The notes beneath the pieces are model-generated. The model worked only from the letters and a program-made list of their open reading frames with translations, made no database searches and had not been told where the DNA came from. Shown here piece after piece: positions 37,166 through 46,411 of a DNA stretch of 64,000 nucleotides (position 1 is its first letter; each line of letters starts with the position of its first letter). The position numbers and the translations under genes were made by a program. The stretch lies in the NCBI RefSeq assembly GCF_002015035.1, contig NZ_MUXY01000007.1:36982-100981 (forward strand), written 5' to 3'. Origin of the DNA: Haemophilus parahaemolyticus. GTDB lineage: Bacteria > Pseudomonadota > Gammaproteobacteria > Enterobacterales > Pasteurellaceae.

Positions 37166-38257
37166 TTACACGTTAAAGCGGAAGTGCATCACATCGCCAT
37201 CTTGCACGATGTAATCTTTCCCTTCTAAACGCCATTTACCCGCTTCTTTCGCACCGTTTTCGCCTTTGAATTGAATGAAATCATCATAAGCAATCACTTC
37301 TGCACGAATGAAGCCTTTTTCGAAATCGGTGTGGATAACGGCAGCCGCTTTGGGTGCTGTTGCTCCAACAGAAACCGTCCATGCACGTACTTCTTTCACG
37401 CCTGCGGTGAAGTAAGTTTGCAGATTTAACAACGCATAGCCTGCACGGATTACACGGTTCAAACCAGGTTCTTCAATGCCTAAGTCTTGCAGGAATTCGG
37501 TTTTTTCATCGTCGTCTAATTCTGCAATTTCCGCCTCAATCGCTGCACATACAGGTACAACTACGGAACCCTCTTTTGCCGCAAATTCACGCACTTTGTC
37601 TAAGTATGGATTATTTTCAAAACCATCTTCGTTCACGTTGGCGATGTACATCGTTGGTTTTAAGGTTAAGAAATTGTAGCCTTTGATTGCCAACAATTCG
37701 TCTTTGTCTAAATTGACTGAGCGGATCATTCCTGCATTTTCAAGCACAGGTAAGATTTTTTCCATTACAGAAAGCTCGAATTTCGCTTCTTTATCACCAC
37801 CTTTTGCACGTTTTTGTAAACGTTGGATCGCACGCTCGCAGCTATCTAAATCCGCTAACGCTAATTCAGTGTTGATAGTTTCAATGTCATCAAGTGGGTC
37901 AATTTTGCCTGCAACGTGCACGATGTCATCATTCTCGAAACAACGCACAACGTGACCAATTGCATCCGTTTCACGAATGTTAGCTAAGAACTTGTTACCC
38001 AAGCCTTCGCCTTTGCTTGCACCTGCCACTAAACCTGCAATATCTACAAACTCCATCGTAGTTGGTAATACGCGCTCAGGCTTGACGATTTCTGCTAATG
38101 CATCTAAACGTGGATCAGGCATTGGTACCACACCTGTGTTTGGTTCAATGGTACAGAACGGATAGTTCGCCGCTTCAATACCTGCTTTGGTTAATGCATT
38201 AAAAAGAGTTGATTTACCAACGTTTGGTAAACCCACGATACCACATTTAAATCCCAT
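37166..38257 (-). CDS. ychF: Redox-regulated ATPase YchF (Obg-family)
   Basis: This 363-residue P-loop protein has [20 protein letters not shown], the G3-like [17 protein letters not shown] and a C-terminal TGS domain ([20 protein letters not shown]). YchF hydrolyses ATP rather than GTP, binds ribosomes and affects the oxidative stress response. ATG 38257, preceded by AAGGAA, is used; a longer in-frame start would run into the repeat upstream. ychF and pth form a common pair; here the repeat at 38296-38406 separates them. Confidence 0.96.
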   Translation of the reverse strand: MGFKCGIVGLPNVGKSTLFNALTKAGIEAANYPFCTIEPNTGVVPMPDPRLDALAEIVKPERVLPTTMEFVDIAGLVAGASKGEGLGNKFLANIRETDAIGHVVRCFENDDIVHVAGKIDPLDDIETINTELALADLDSCERAIQRLQKRAKGGDKEAKFELSVMEKILPVLENAGMIRSVNLDKDELLAIKGYNFLTLKPTMYIANVNEDGFENNPYLDKVREFAAKEGSVVVPVCAAIEAEIAELDDDEKTEFLQDLGIEEPGLNRVIRAGYALLNLQTYFTAGVKEVRAWTVSVGATAPKAAAVIHTDFEKGFIRAEVIAYDDFIQFKGENGAKEAGKWRLEGKDYIVQDGDVMHFRFNV

Positions 38258-38295
38258 TTTTTGTTCCTTATAAGTATACTTCCCTCTTACATTTA

Positions 38296-38406
38296 CCCTC
38301 TTTAGCAAAGAGGGGTAGGGGAGATTTGGCAGAAGTAATTTCAACCTCGTGAGAAATTCAATATCGTTATCAAATCTCCCTCATCCCTTCTTTTCTAAAG
38401 GGGGAG
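38296..38406. repeat. Rearranged relative of the MITE-like element
   Basis: 38296-38340 is nearly the same as the right end of the 15-kb element (CCCTCTTTAGCAAAGAGGGG, then TAGGGGAGATTTGGCAG and AAGTAATT). 38371-38406 is a diverged left end (AAATCTCCCTCATCCCTTCT). The ends are in inside-out order compared with the complete copies, so this is a fragment, a nested insertion or a recombination product. Confidence 0.65.
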
Positions 38407-38434
38407 GCAAATTACGAATAAAATAATAAATTAG

Positions 38435-39019
38435 TTACGCCTTAAACCCATTCAATCGGTTTGTTGCCTTCACAATACCTTCTTTAAACAGCACTTCTAC
38501 ACAGCGACTGGCTTCATCGACTGCGGCATCAATTTTCTCTTGGTCTTGTGGAGCTGGTTTACCTAAAACATAACTTGCAACTAGATCTTTATGACCTGGA
38601 TGCCCAATGCCAATACGCACGCGGTAGAAATTATTGTTGTTACCAAGGCTTGCAATAATATCTTTCAAGCCGTTATGACCACCGTGCCCACCACCTTGTT
38701 TGATTTTCGCCACACCAGGAGGAAGATCTAATTCATCGTGAGCAACCAAAATTTCTTCTGGTTTAATACGATAAAAATTCGCTAATGCACCCACGGCTTT
38801 TCCACTTAAATTCATAAAAGTAGTGGGTACAAGCAAACGAACTTCGCCCTGTGCAGTATTGATTTTTGCTACTTTGCCAAAGTATTTCGCTTCCTCTTTG
38901 AGCGAAGTGTTATACATTCTGGCAAGTTCATTCACAAGCCATTCGCCTGTATTGTGGCGTGTGCCTTCGTATTTTGCACCTGGGTTGGCAAGTCCAACAA
39001 TCAATTTAATTTGCGACAT
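38435..39019 (-). CDS. pth: Peptidyl-tRNA hydrolase
   Basis: This 194-residue enzyme releases tRNA from peptidyl-tRNA that has dropped off ribosomes. It has the family start [19 protein letters not shown] with the catalytic His, [10 protein letters not shown] around residue 68, and HDELDLPPG with [12 protein letters not shown] at about 93-118. It lies upstream of ychF on the minus strand, 177 bp apart. Confidence 0.97.
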   Translation of the reverse strand: MSQIKLIVGLANPGAKYEGTRHNTGEWLVNELARMYNTSLKEEAKYFGKVAKINTAQGEVRLLVPTTFMNLSGKAVGALANFYRIKPEEILVAHDELDLPPGVAKIKQGGGHGGHNGLKDIIASLGNNNNFYRVRIGIGHPGHKDLVASYVLGKPAPQDQEKIDAAVDEASRCVEVLFKEGIVKATNRLNGFKA

Positions 39020-39094
39020 AATTTTGGCTTCTATTGGCTGTTAAATAAAGGGCGATATTGTAGGCAATTTGGGTAGATTTCTCAAGGTAAAAAG

Positions 39095-39138
39095 CAAGCG
39101 GTGAGATCTACAAAATCTTTTACAAATTTCACCGCTTG
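39095..39138 (-). terminator. Inverted uptake-sequence terminator behind the DUF805 gene
   Basis: CAAGCGGTGA (39095-39104) and TCACCGCTTG (39129-39138) are exact complements; on the minus strand the stem ends in CTTTTTACC. It directly follows the stop of the DUF805 gene. Confidence 0.75.
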
Positions 39139-39141
39139 AAA

Positions 39142-39699
39142 TTATGGTTTATCCACTAATACACTAATGGGTGTTTGTTCAACAGGTTCTGTTTTTGGAT
39201 CTTCGCCATATTTGTTGGTAAAACGTTGTCCATCCATAAATAATAAAACACCGAGATAGATAGCGTACATCAATAATACGAGAGGCACTATAAGACCTGG
39301 AATGATGCTCGGATTTGCTTCATTGATATCCATAATGATAAAAGATAAAAATACTATAATTGGCAAACCTAAATAAACCGCAAGCTGCCACCAGCCTGAG
39401 AAACCTAAATCGTGTAGGCGACGAGCCGAAAGGCTAAAGTGGGCGAGCGTTGTTACCAAGCTAAAAAGAGAATAAGCAAGTCCAAAAATCAAAGTGCCTG
39501 CATTGGTAATTATGCTAATTGCTTCAGATTGGTAGGTTGCCGCTAAAAGATTTCCACCTAAATTGAATACTACTGCAGGAACAATAATAAGAGCTAAGCT
39601 GATTAAAAATGAAATCAAGTTAAACCAACCCAATTCTGCCCGACGTGCTCGCCCGCGATAGGTAAATGTTTTTTTAAGTGCTTGGATAAACCAGTTCAT
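39142..39699 (-). CDS. DUF805 (YhaH-like) inner-membrane protein
   Basis: This 185-residue protein starts with the DUF805 signature (FTYRGRARRAELGWFNL), has about four membrane segments and contains LSARRLHDLGFSGWWQL, the conserved basic loop of the family. Its function is unknown. It stands alone between the toxin-antitoxin pair and an inverted uptake-sequence terminator. Confidence 0.88.
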   Translation of the reverse strand: MNWFIQALKKTFTYRGRARRAELGWFNLISFLISLALIIVPAVVFNLGGNLLAATYQSEAISIITNAGTLIFGLAYSLFSLVTTLAHFSLSARRLHDLGFSGWWQLAVYLGLPIIVFLSFIIMDINEANPSIIPGLIVPLVLLMYAIYLGVLLFMDGQRFTNKYGEDPKTEPVEQTPISVLVDKP

Positions 39700-39741
39700 A
39701 CAGACCTCATTATTTGCAATTTATGGAGAGAATTTTACCGC

Positions 39742-40050
39742 TTATACGCCAACGATTAAATTAAATGTTTGCGGTGAATGTTCAACCATTCTTAATAATA
39801 ATGCGGCTTGTGGATTCGGTTTTGTTTTTCCTTGCTCCCAACCTTGATAGGTTCTCACGCTTGTTCTCAAACGATGAGCAAATACTGCTTGAGATAAATT
39901 TAATTTTTCACGAATAGCTTTCACTTCGTTGGCACTGATCGTCACAGGCTCTGATTTTTCAAGCGTCTCGGTGCGTAATGTGATTTTGCCTTGTAAGTGA
40001 TCTTCGAGTGCTTTTGCCCCTTCCATTAAATCGTCAAATAAACGGCTCAT
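39742..40050 (-). CDS. HigA/NadS-type antitoxin, helix-turn-helix
   Basis: This 102-residue protein has an N-terminal region that may bind toxin and a C-terminal XRE-type helix-turn-helix (AIREKLNLSQAVFAHRLRTS with VRTYQGWEQGKTKPNPQA), followed by NLIVGV. Its ATG overlaps the toxin stop codon (ATGA). The toxin-first order is typical of higBA-like modules; the antitoxin probably represses the pair. Confidence 0.88.
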   Translation of the reverse strand: MSRLFDDLMEGAKALEDHLQGKITLRTETLEKSEPVTISANEVKAIREKLNLSQAVFAHRLRTSVRTYQGWEQGKTKPNPQAALLLRMVEHSPQTFNLIVGV

Positions 40051-40394
40051 TTATTCCCCCTTGCTAATGCTTTTAAGTTTTCTAAAACAACTTTAAACGT
40101 TCTTTTTTCCGTTTCGTTTAAATCCTCTTTTTCGCCTTTTCCATAAACGGCAAAAAGCCAAATCTGATTACCATTAACAAAATAATGGTAAATTGCCCTT
40201 GCTCCTCCTCGTTTACCTTTATGACGAGAATGATCAGCTAATCGAATTTTTCTTAACCCGCCTGTTCCTTGAATAACATCACCTTTCTCTGGATTATCTA
40301 ATAGTTCATTTTGGAAAAGTCGATACGCTTCATCACTAATATGTTCTTTTCGATATCGTTCAAAGGGTGGTAATTCGATAAAAGTTAATTTCAT
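40047..40394 (-). CDS. RelE/HigB-type toxin
   Basis: This protein of about 115 residues has the RelE/HigB2 pattern: LLDNPEKGDVIQGTGGLRKI at about residues 30-50, RHKGKRGGARAIYHYFVNGN and WLFAVYGKGEKEDL. Such toxins cut mRNA on the ribosome. ATG 40394 is preferred; a GTG two codons earlier is possible. TATAAT lies about 35 bp upstream on the minus strand. It is followed by its antitoxin with ATGA overlap. The pair sits between srmB and a DUF805 gene, so it is a small mobile cassette rather than part of a larger island. Confidence 0.88.
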   Translation of the reverse strand: MKLTFIELPPFERYRKEHISDEAYRLFQNELLDNPEKGDVIQGTGGLRKIRLADHSRHKGKRGGARAIYHYFVNGNQIWLFAVYGKGEKEDLNETEKRTFKVVLENLKALARGNK

Positions 40395-40456
40395 CTTCAC
40401 ATTCCATATATAAATACAATTTGATTATACGCTTAAAGAGTATGAAGTAAAAACAA

Positions 40457-40492
40457 AAAAGCTACGAATATGTGATAGATATTGTAGCTTTT
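40457..40492 (-). terminator. Terminator of srmB
   Basis: AAAAGCTAC (40457-40465) pairs with GTAGCTTTT (40484-40492); on the minus strand a T run follows. Confidence 0.85.
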
Positions 40493-40500
40493 AAAATGAA

Positions 40501-41838
40501 TTAACCTTCAGTTTTCGCACCACTTGGCTTTCTGCGTTTACCAATGTTTTTGGTATCTTTATGACGTACTTTTACCTTCGCTTTTGCCGCTTCTTTTTTC
40601 GCCTCTTTGCGTTTTTTAATGCGAGCTTTCTCTTTTTTCGTGGTGGTATTGGCTTCGCCATCTTTCGGAGCTTTGGTGCGTGGTTCTAAGCCTTCAATTA
40701 CACGTGGTTTTAATGGCTCTTCAGTGTAGCGTTTGATTTTACCAAGCAGTTTATAATCGTGGGCTTCCACCAAGGATATAGCTGAACCTTTTTTACCTGC
40801 ACGTGCGGTACGACCGATGCGATGTAGATAAGTATCCGCACTGTAAGGTAAGTCAAAGTTAATCACAAAATCGACATTATCAATATCAATACCGCGAGCA
40901 GCAACGTCGGTTGAAATCAATACATTTACAATGCCATCTTTTAAGCGAGAAATCGCCTGATTACGTTGGGTTTGTGCCATTTCGCCCTCTAAATAAGTGG
41001 AGCGAATACCACGTTTACGTAAGGTTTCACTCAGTTCCCGCACATCTTCACGGCGGCGAACAAACACAATTGCTTTGTCCATTGATAATTCGCTAATCAA
41101 GCGAGCAAGCTGTTTGGTTTTGTGCTCAACATTATCGGAATGGTAGTACCATTGCTGAATTTTCTTACGTTCGCGGCGACTTGGTTCGGCTTCGATTTGT
41201 ACAGGATCGTTTAATAAACGCTCCGCAAAATCGGTCAATAATTCACCCTCAAGCGTTGCTGAGAATAACCAAGTATGTTTACGCCAACGAGTTTCCGCTG
41301 CGATTTTTTCTGCATCTTGCCCGAAGCCCATTTGCAACATTCGATCGGCTTCATCAAAAATAAGAATTTCTACTGCACGGCAGTCAAAGTTTTCTTCTTT
41401 GATGTATTGCATCAAACGACCAGGCGTTGCAACCACAATATCTTGATTACTGTTGAAAATTTCACCATGATTTTGATACGCCACACCGCCCGTAATAGTG
41501 GCAATACTGAGTTTTGTAAATTTCGCCAATGTTTCTGCTTGTTCTGCCACTTGCATTGCTAATTCACGGGTTGGTGTTAATATCAAAATACGTGGTGCAC
41601 CAGGTTTTCGGCGTGGGTAATCTAATAAATGCTGAATGGCAGGCAGTAAGAATGCAGCCGTTTTGCCTGTGCCTGTTGGTGCTGAACCTAATAAATCTTG
41701 CCCATCTAAGGCGTGCGGGATAGTTTGTGCTTGCACAGAAGTGGGGCGTTTGTAGCCTTTTTCATTTAAGGCTTTGAGCAATTGAGTGGATAGATCAAGC
41801 TCTTCAAATGTGGTTAAAATCGGGGTTTCCGTTGTCAT
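40501..41838 (-). CDS. srmB: ATP-dependent RNA helicase SrmB
   Basis: This 445-residue DEAD-box helicase has APTGTGKTAAF at about residue 54, TPTREL, the DEAD box (FDEADRML), SAT, and the second RecA domain with TDVAARGIDIDNV and HRIGRTARAG. The C-terminus (about 380-445) is very rich in Lys and Ala and probably binds RNA. SrmB acts early in 50S assembly with L24 and L4. Assignment to SrmB rather than RhlE or DeaD is based on length and the N-terminal sequence FEELDLSTQLLKALNEKGY. Confidence 0.92.
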   Translation of the reverse strand: MTTETPILTTFEELDLSTQLLKALNEKGYKRPTSVQAQTIPHALDGQDLLGSAPTGTGKTAAFLLPAIQHLLDYPRRKPGAPRILILTPTRELAMQVAEQAETLAKFTKLSIATITGGVAYQNHGEIFNSNQDIVVATPGRLMQYIKEENFDCRAVEILIFDEADRMLQMGFGQDAEKIAAETRWRKHTWLFSATLEGELLTDFAERLLNDPVQIEAEPSRRERKKIQQWYYHSDNVEHKTKQLARLISELSMDKAIVFVRRREDVRELSETLRKRGIRSTYLEGEMAQTQRNQAISRLKDGIVNVLISTDVAARGIDIDNVDFVINFDLPYSADTYLHRIGRTARAGKKGSAISLVEAHDYKLLGKIKRYTEEPLKPRVIEGLEPRTKAPKDGEANTTTKKEKARIKKRKEAKKEAAKAKVKVRHKDTKNIGKRRKPSGAKTEG

Positions 41839-41980
41839 GCTAATCCTTACTAGCGGTTAAATTTTGCTAAATCTTTGCAAGTATAGCATAAAGGAGGAGA
41901 GAAATATTCGTCGCCTAGAATTTCTCGCAGCAAGGGAAAAAGGGTAAAATACGACCCCAATATAGTTAAAGGAGAAATCT

Positions 41981-42325
41981 ATGAAAAAAGTATTGCTGGC
42001 TTTATTGATGATGAGTTGTTCAGCTGTCTATGCAGGTAATGATCTAGGGACGGAAGTACGCAGTGAATTATTTGGCTCAATGTATACCGAATGTATTTCT
42101 GAAAATGATGAGTTTGAGATGCTTGCAAAGTTGATTAAAACCGAACGCACCAAGTTATGTAGCTGTGTTTCAGAGCAAGCGGTTGCAGAGTTTGATAAGG
42201 CAAATATGGAATAACGCTTAAATCGTGGCGACATTTCCATTAACCAATTTTATCAAGAGATGGAAAAAATGGGTGAAAAGGGGGGAAAACATTGCATGGA
42301 GAAGTTCTATAAACCGAAAGGTTAA
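41981..42325 (+). pseudogene. Small exported cysteine protein gene interrupted by one in-frame stop
   Basis: ATG 41981 follows AAAGGAG and begins a signal peptide (MKKVLLALLMMSCSAVYAG). The frame stops at TAA 42212-42214 after 77 residues. The same frame continues without another stop to TAA 42323-42325 and reads RLNRGDISINQFYQEMEKMG and onward, ending CMEKFYKPKG. The whole would be a 114-residue periplasmic protein with cysteines in TECIS, KLCSCV and HCMEK. One C-to-T or G-to-T change (from CAA or GAA) explains the stop. The family is not recognised. The gene is either newly broken or yields a 77-residue product without its last cysteine. Confidence 0.7.
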
Positions 42326-42351
42326 TTTTATGTAGTGATACCATCATTCTT

Positions 42352-42385
42352 AAAGGCGTGTGTTGATTGATCTGCACGCCTTTTT
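42352..42385 (+). terminator. Terminator between the small cysteine protein gene and the wzz-like gene
   Basis: AAAGGCGTG (42352-42360) pairs with CACGCCTTT (42375-42383), followed by T. Confidence 0.8.
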
Positions 42386-42387
42386 GA

Positions 42388-43164
42388 TTATTCTGGCTTT
42401 GCTTGCGGTTTTTGGTGTGTGGCTAACAAGGCGAGTACAATCAAACTCATCATAAAACCCGCTATAGCTCCTAATCCTGAAAAAATCAGATAAGGTTTCG
42501 GCATCGCATTTAAGCTCGCATTTTTCGCAAAGTGGAAGGCAACAAGGTTATTATCTAGCGGTTGAACTGATAGCATCATTTTGAGTTTATTTTCCCAAGA
42601 AGCATCTAATTTTGCCTCAGCTGCAGTTTTGACTTGTTGAAATAATACTTTCCATTTGTTGATAAGTTCGTTATTCAACGCAGTGCGGGTTGTTGTATTT
42701 ACGCTTTTTAAGTATTCCACAAATAAGTTATCCACATCAGTAAGGTTATATGAGGAAAAACTGAAATTTATCGCATCGCCATTCACGCTGCTTTGAAAAC
42801 CTTGAGCTAATTTTTCTGCATAGGTTTTTGCAGATAATCCTTCCAATTCGGCACGTTGTTGCACGCTTGGCTGCTGACTTAAAAAGGCAATACGAGGCTC
42901 GCTAGCGGTTAAATTTTGCGAAAAAAGTGCAAATGCCGCTTGAGTGGCTTTGCTTTCCATTTTGTTCATATCTACAGCTTCTGCATCACCGCTGATTAAT
43001 CCATAGGTTGAGAATAGTGAGAAATAGTTGCCTAATTCTGTCATTTTCGGTGCGGTAAATTGAGCTTGAACTTGCCATTGCGTAGGTTGGTAATAAGCAG
43101 TTGTTGCACCTAAACCTGCACCAATGGCGGTGAGTAAAATTGTGTTTAAAAGTTTTTTGAACAT
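42388..43164 (-). CDS. Short Wzz-like chain-length protein paired with WecA
   Basis: This 258-residue protein has one N-terminal membrane helix (LLNTILLTAIGAGLGATTAY), a periplasmic region with predicted helices and a C-terminal membrane helix (LIFSGLGAIAGFMMSLIVLA) preceded by NAMPKPYL, the pattern of Wzz/WzzE proteins. It is about 100 residues shorter than the O-antigen Wzz at 19236 and unlike it in sequence. It lies 62 bp after wecA on the same strand, so it probably sets the length of a polymer started by WecA. Confidence 0.75.
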   Translation of the reverse strand: MFKKLLNTILLTAIGAGLGATTAYYQPTQWQVQAQFTAPKMTELGNYFSLFSTYGLISGDAEAVDMNKMESKATQAAFALFSQNLTASEPRIAFLSQQPSVQQRAELEGLSAKTYAEKLAQGFQSSVNGDAINFSFSSYNLTDVDNLFVEYLKSVNTTTRTALNNELINKWKVLFQQVKTAAEAKLDASWENKLKMMLSVQPLDNNLVAFHFAKNASLNAMPKPYLIFSGLGAIAGFMMSLIVLALLATHQKPQAKPE

Positions 43165-43226
43165 ATTTTTATTTGAAAGTTAAGTGTCTTTTCCCTTGCC
43201 CTTTATGGGATAGGATGTATTTTAGG

Positions 43227-44297
43227 CTATTTTTTCACCGCACCCTTTCTCACCCTCCGCTTCAATCTACGTACAAAACGGGTGATTTTCCACGCACGCA
43301 CGATACTGTAAGCGTAAAGGAAGAACAGGGCAATAAAGCCAATGACCATTGAAGATTGATCCCAATAATTCACTTCGCCAAGTACGCCAATGGTCGCACA
43401 AACGGCAGCCCAAAAGGTAATCACGGCAAGGGCTTGGCGGGAGGTTAAACCTGCACGCATCAACAAGTGGTGCAAGTGCAAGCGGTCGGGTCTGAATGGA
43501 CTTTTACCTTTTTTCAAGCGGCGGAAAATGACAGCAACCATATCAATTAACGGCACGGCAATTAGCCATAAACCTGTGATTGGACTGATGGCGTGCCCTT
43601 GTCCTTGGGTGCTTAATAGCAACATCCAGATGATGGTAAAGCCAATCAGCGTGCTGCCTGAATCTCCCATAAAGACTTTCCATTTTGCCCCGAATACGCT
43701 TAAATTGAACATTGCATAGGGGATAAGCGTGAGGATAATTGCCAAGCACCAAGCTGCAATAGCGTGTTCACCGTTAATCCACATCAACGCCCCAATGCCC
43801 GCAAAACTTACGCTGGAAAGCCCCGCGAGTAAGCCATCGATGCCGTCCACCATATTGAACGCATTGATTACGCCAATGGTGATAAACACGGTAAAAAGCA
43901 AGCTAAAAAACCCGAGCTTGATACTAAATGGAGCGATAATTTGCCCTAAACTTTCGAGCTCTAAGCCACTGTAAATCATTGCACCCGCAAGCACGGCTTG
44001 AATGCCCGCACGCAATGCAGGGCTGATATCAAAGCGGTCATCTAATACACCGATGATCAATAAAATCGTCACTGAAAGCAGGTACAACCATGGCAATGGC
44101 ATCGTCTCATATTGAAATGCGTAATAGGTTAAGTTTCCTAAAAAAAGTGCAATGCCGCCGATTAATGGAATCAATCCTTGATGGCGTTTACGGAAATTCG
44201 GTTTATCCACCAAGCCGATTTTTTCCGCCACAGGACGCATAAAAATGAGTGACGCAAAAGAAACGATCACTACGGCTACAAAGGTTAGCCACATCAT
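43227..44297 (-). CDS. wecA: Undecaprenyl-phosphate GlcNAc-1-phosphate transferase WecA
   Basis: This 356-residue polytopic enzyme has GLVDKPNFRKRHQGLIPLIG at residues 28-47, the catalytic aspartates in GVLDDRFDIS, NAFNMVDGIDGLLAGLS at about 145-162, FMGDSGSTLIGF and the HLHHLLMRAG motif. It attaches GlcNAc-1-phosphate to undecaprenyl phosphate, starting enterobacterial common antigen or O-antigen. The other ECA genes are not in the window. It may start with the second Met (MWLTFVAV). Confidence 0.95.
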   Translation of the reverse strand: MMWLTFVAVVIVSFASLIFMRPVAEKIGLVDKPNFRKRHQGLIPLIGGIALFLGNLTYYAFQYETMPLPWLYLLSVTILLIIGVLDDRFDISPALRAGIQAVLAGAMIYSGLELESLGQIIAPFSIKLGFFSLLFTVFITIGVINAFNMVDGIDGLLAGLSSVSFAGIGALMWINGEHAIAAWCLAIILTLIPYAMFNLSVFGAKWKVFMGDSGSTLIGFTIIWMLLLSTQGQGHAISPITGLWLIAVPLIDMVAVIFRRLKKGKSPFRPDRLHLHHLLMRAGLTSRQALAVITFWAAVCATIGVLGEVNYWDQSSMVIGFIALFFLYAYSIVRAWKITRFVRRLKRRVRKGAVKK

Positions 44298-44404
44298 ATT
44301 TTTCCCTAAAATAGAGTGATAAAAAAATTACGCGAAGAATAGCACAAAGGCGAAGATCTTGAAAATTTTTTGCAATTTAAGAAAGTAATATAATGCTTTT
44401 ATTT

Positions 44405-44473
44405 TAGGGACGGAGTTTATCCCTGTCCTAAATCTAATGTGTTTTATGGACGGGGATAAACCCCGTCCCTACG
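44405..44473. repeat. GTAGGRG-type intergenic hairpin pair
   Basis: TAGGGACGGAGTTTATCCCT (44405-44424, continuing GTCC) and an inverted copy ending at 44473 (minus strand CGTAGGGACGGGGTTTATCC) flank 21 bp. Each arm is itself a hairpin; the right arm has the perfect stem GGACGGGG/CCCCGTCC. It lies between wecA and hemL, upstream of both. Confidence 0.7.
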
Positions 44474-44533
44474 TATTCACTCAACTTTGATTTTTCAGTA
44501 AAATAGCCCTGAATTTATTACGAGGAATTTATT

Positions 44534-45814
44534 ATGTCAAAATCAGAACAACTCTTTGAAAAAGCACAGAAAGTCATTCCAGGTGGGGTGAACTCGCCCG
44601 TTCGTGCGTTCAAAGGTGTGGGCGGCACGCCTGTTTTTATTGAAAAAGCGGAAGGGGCGTATATTACCGACAGCGACGGCAAACGTTATATTGATTACGT
44701 AGGCTCTTGGGGTCCGATGGTATTAGGACACAATCACCCTGCGATTATTGATGCAGTATTAAAAGCCGTGCCTAACGGCTTGAGCTTTGGTGCACCGACC
44801 GAAAGCGAAATCACGCTTGCCGAATTAGTCTGCAAACTTGTACCTTCAATCGAATTAGTACGAATGGTGAGCTCAGGCACAGAAGCAACAATGTCGGCAA
44901 TTCGCTTAGCTCGTGGTTACACAGGTCGCGATAAAATCATTAAATTCGAAGGCTGCTACCACGGGCATTCAGACAGCTTATTAGTGAAAGCTGGTTCAGG
45001 TGCATTAACCCTTGGTCAGCCAAGCGGGCCCGGTGTGCCAGCGGATTTTGCAAAACATACCATTACTTGCATTTACAACGATTTAGATTCGGTAAAACAA
45101 GCATTCGAGCAATACCCAACTGAAATCGCTTGTTTGATCGTTGAACCTGTCGCAGGCAATATGAACTGCGTGCCGCCAAAAGAAGGTTTCTTACAAGGCT
45201 TGCGTGAATTGTGCGACCAATATGGCACGGTATTTATTATCGACGAAGTGATGACAGGCTTTCGCGTTTCACTTGGCGGTGCACAGGCTTACTACGATGT
45301 GAAACCAGATTTAACCACGCTCGGTAAAATCATCGGTGGCGGGATGCCAGTAGGTGCTTTTGGCGGTAAACGTGAAATTATGGAAGCAATTGCCCCAACA
45401 GGCCCTGTTTATCAAGCGGGTACACTTTCAGGCAACCCAATCGCAATGGCGGCGGGCTTAGCTTGCTTAACTGAGCTTTCCAAAGCAGGCAATGAAGAAA
45501 AATTAGCCGAGAAAACTAAAACGTTGGCAGAAGGCTTAAAAGCATTGGCAGCCAAACACAATGTGCCATTTGTGGTGCAATATGTGGGTGGAATGTTCGG
45601 TTTATTCTTTACCGAGCAAACTGAAGTAACTAGCTTCCAAGAAGTGATGAAATGTGACGCAGCGAAATTTAACCGCTTCTTCCACTTAATGCTTGAACAA
45701 GGCATTTACCTCGCACCATCTGCATTCGAAGCAGGCTTTATGTCGCTTGCACATTCTGATACAGATATTGAAGCAACATTGCAAGCAGCAGATAAGGCAT
45801 TTGCACAGTTATAA
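44534..45814 (+). CDS. hemL: Glutamate-1-semialdehyde 2,1-aminomutase
   Basis: This 426-residue PLP enzyme makes 5-aminolevulinate, the substrate of HemB at 14411. Conserved segments are [39 protein letters not shown] at about residues 119-137, [11 protein letters not shown], and the PLP lysine in [18 protein letters not shown] at about 265. The start follows CGAGGAA. It is a single gene on the plus strand. Confidence 0.97.
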   Translation: MSKSEQLFEKAQKVIPGGVNSPVRAFKGVGGTPVFIEKAEGAYITDSDGKRYIDYVGSWGPMVLGHNHPAIIDAVLKAVPNGLSFGAPTESEITLAELVCKLVPSIELVRMVSSGTEATMSAIRLARGYTGRDKIIKFEGCYHGHSDSLLVKAGSGALTLGQPSGPGVPADFAKHTITCIYNDLDSVKQAFEQYPTEIACLIVEPVAGNMNCVPPKEGFLQGLRELCDQYGTVFIIDEVMTGFRVSLGGAQAYYDVKPDLTTLGKIIGGGMPVGAFGGKREIMEAIAPTGPVYQAGTLSGNPIAMAAGLACLTELSKAGNEEKLAEKTKTLAEGLKALAAKHNVPFVVQYVGGMFGLFFTEQTEVTSFQEVMKCDAAKFNRFFHLMLEQGIYLAPSAFEAGFMSLAHSDTDIEATLQAADKAFAQL

Positions 45815-45882
45815 AAGATAATTTTTGTAAGGGCTAAGTTTTGTGTGAGATATGACTTAGCCTTTCTAATTTCTTTTGTATA

Positions 45883-46245
45883 CTATTTTGTGACAGTCTT
45901 ACTTCGTAAAATTTTCCCTAAATTCGTTTCTAACCAATCCACCAACTCAAACATCTTATTAGAAGCCTCTGCTCCAAATTCTGTTAATGTGTAATCCACT
46001 TGCGGTGGTACGGTATTATAGGATTTACGGATTAACATCCCATCGGCTTCCAATTCCTGCAGGGTTTTAGTCAACATACGTTCACTTACGCCATCAATCG
46101 CACGGCGAAGTTCACTAAAACGCTTGGTGCCTGAATGTAAACTTACTAATACCAAGGCACCCCAACGACTGGTTAAATGTTGCAAAATTTGGCGAGAAGG
46201 GCAAGCTGAAGCCAGAACATTCCCACGATTTAAATTTTTTTCCAT
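45883..46245 (-). CDS. HxlR/YtfH-family transcriptional regulator
   Basis: This 120-residue winged-helix protein has the HxlR core LTSRWGALVLVSLHSGTKRF and SELRRAIDGVSERMLTKTLQ. A cysteine near the N-terminus (SACPSRQIL, residue 15) is in the place of redox- or aldehyde-sensing cysteines of the family. ATG 46245 follows AAGGAATT. It is divergent from a QOR2-like gene, the same arrangement as ytfH/ytfG in E. coli, and probably represses that gene through the palindrome between them. Confidence 0.9.
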   Translation of the reverse strand: MEKNLNRGNVLASACPSRQILQHLTSRWGALVLVSLHSGTKRFSELRRAIDGVSERMLTKTLQELEADGMLIRKSYNTVPPQVDYTLTEFGAEASNKMFELVDWLETNLGKILRSKTVTK

Positions 46246-46298
46246 TTTTAATTCCTTAAAAATCAATAGGTTAAAAATTATTTTTAAAAAATTTCAAA

Positions 46299-46346
46299 AC
46301 TTACGTTTATGTAAGTACTTCTTAAAAGTAAGAATTGAAATATAAT
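46299..46346 (+). promoter_or_regulatory. Palindromic operator and promoter between the HxlR gene and the QOR2 gene
   Basis: ACTTAC (46299-46304) and GTAAGT (46311-46316) form an inverted repeat, directly before a second half-site-like AAGTAAG (46327-46333). TATAAT (46341-46346) is the likely -10 box of the plus-strand gene, so a regulator bound here would cover its -35 region. Confidence 0.6.
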
Positions 46347-46411
46347 ACGCCACATCAAGTGAACAATCAAATGTTCAAATATCATTTCAACTTAACAAGA
46401 AGGAAAACATC

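Noticed and set aside
39742..40394. Toxin-antitoxin pair as the core of a larger defence or mobile island
   Set aside because: Both flanks are ordinary chromosomal genes (srmB, DUF805 gene, pth), with no integrase, repeats or other defence genes; it is a small isolated cassette.
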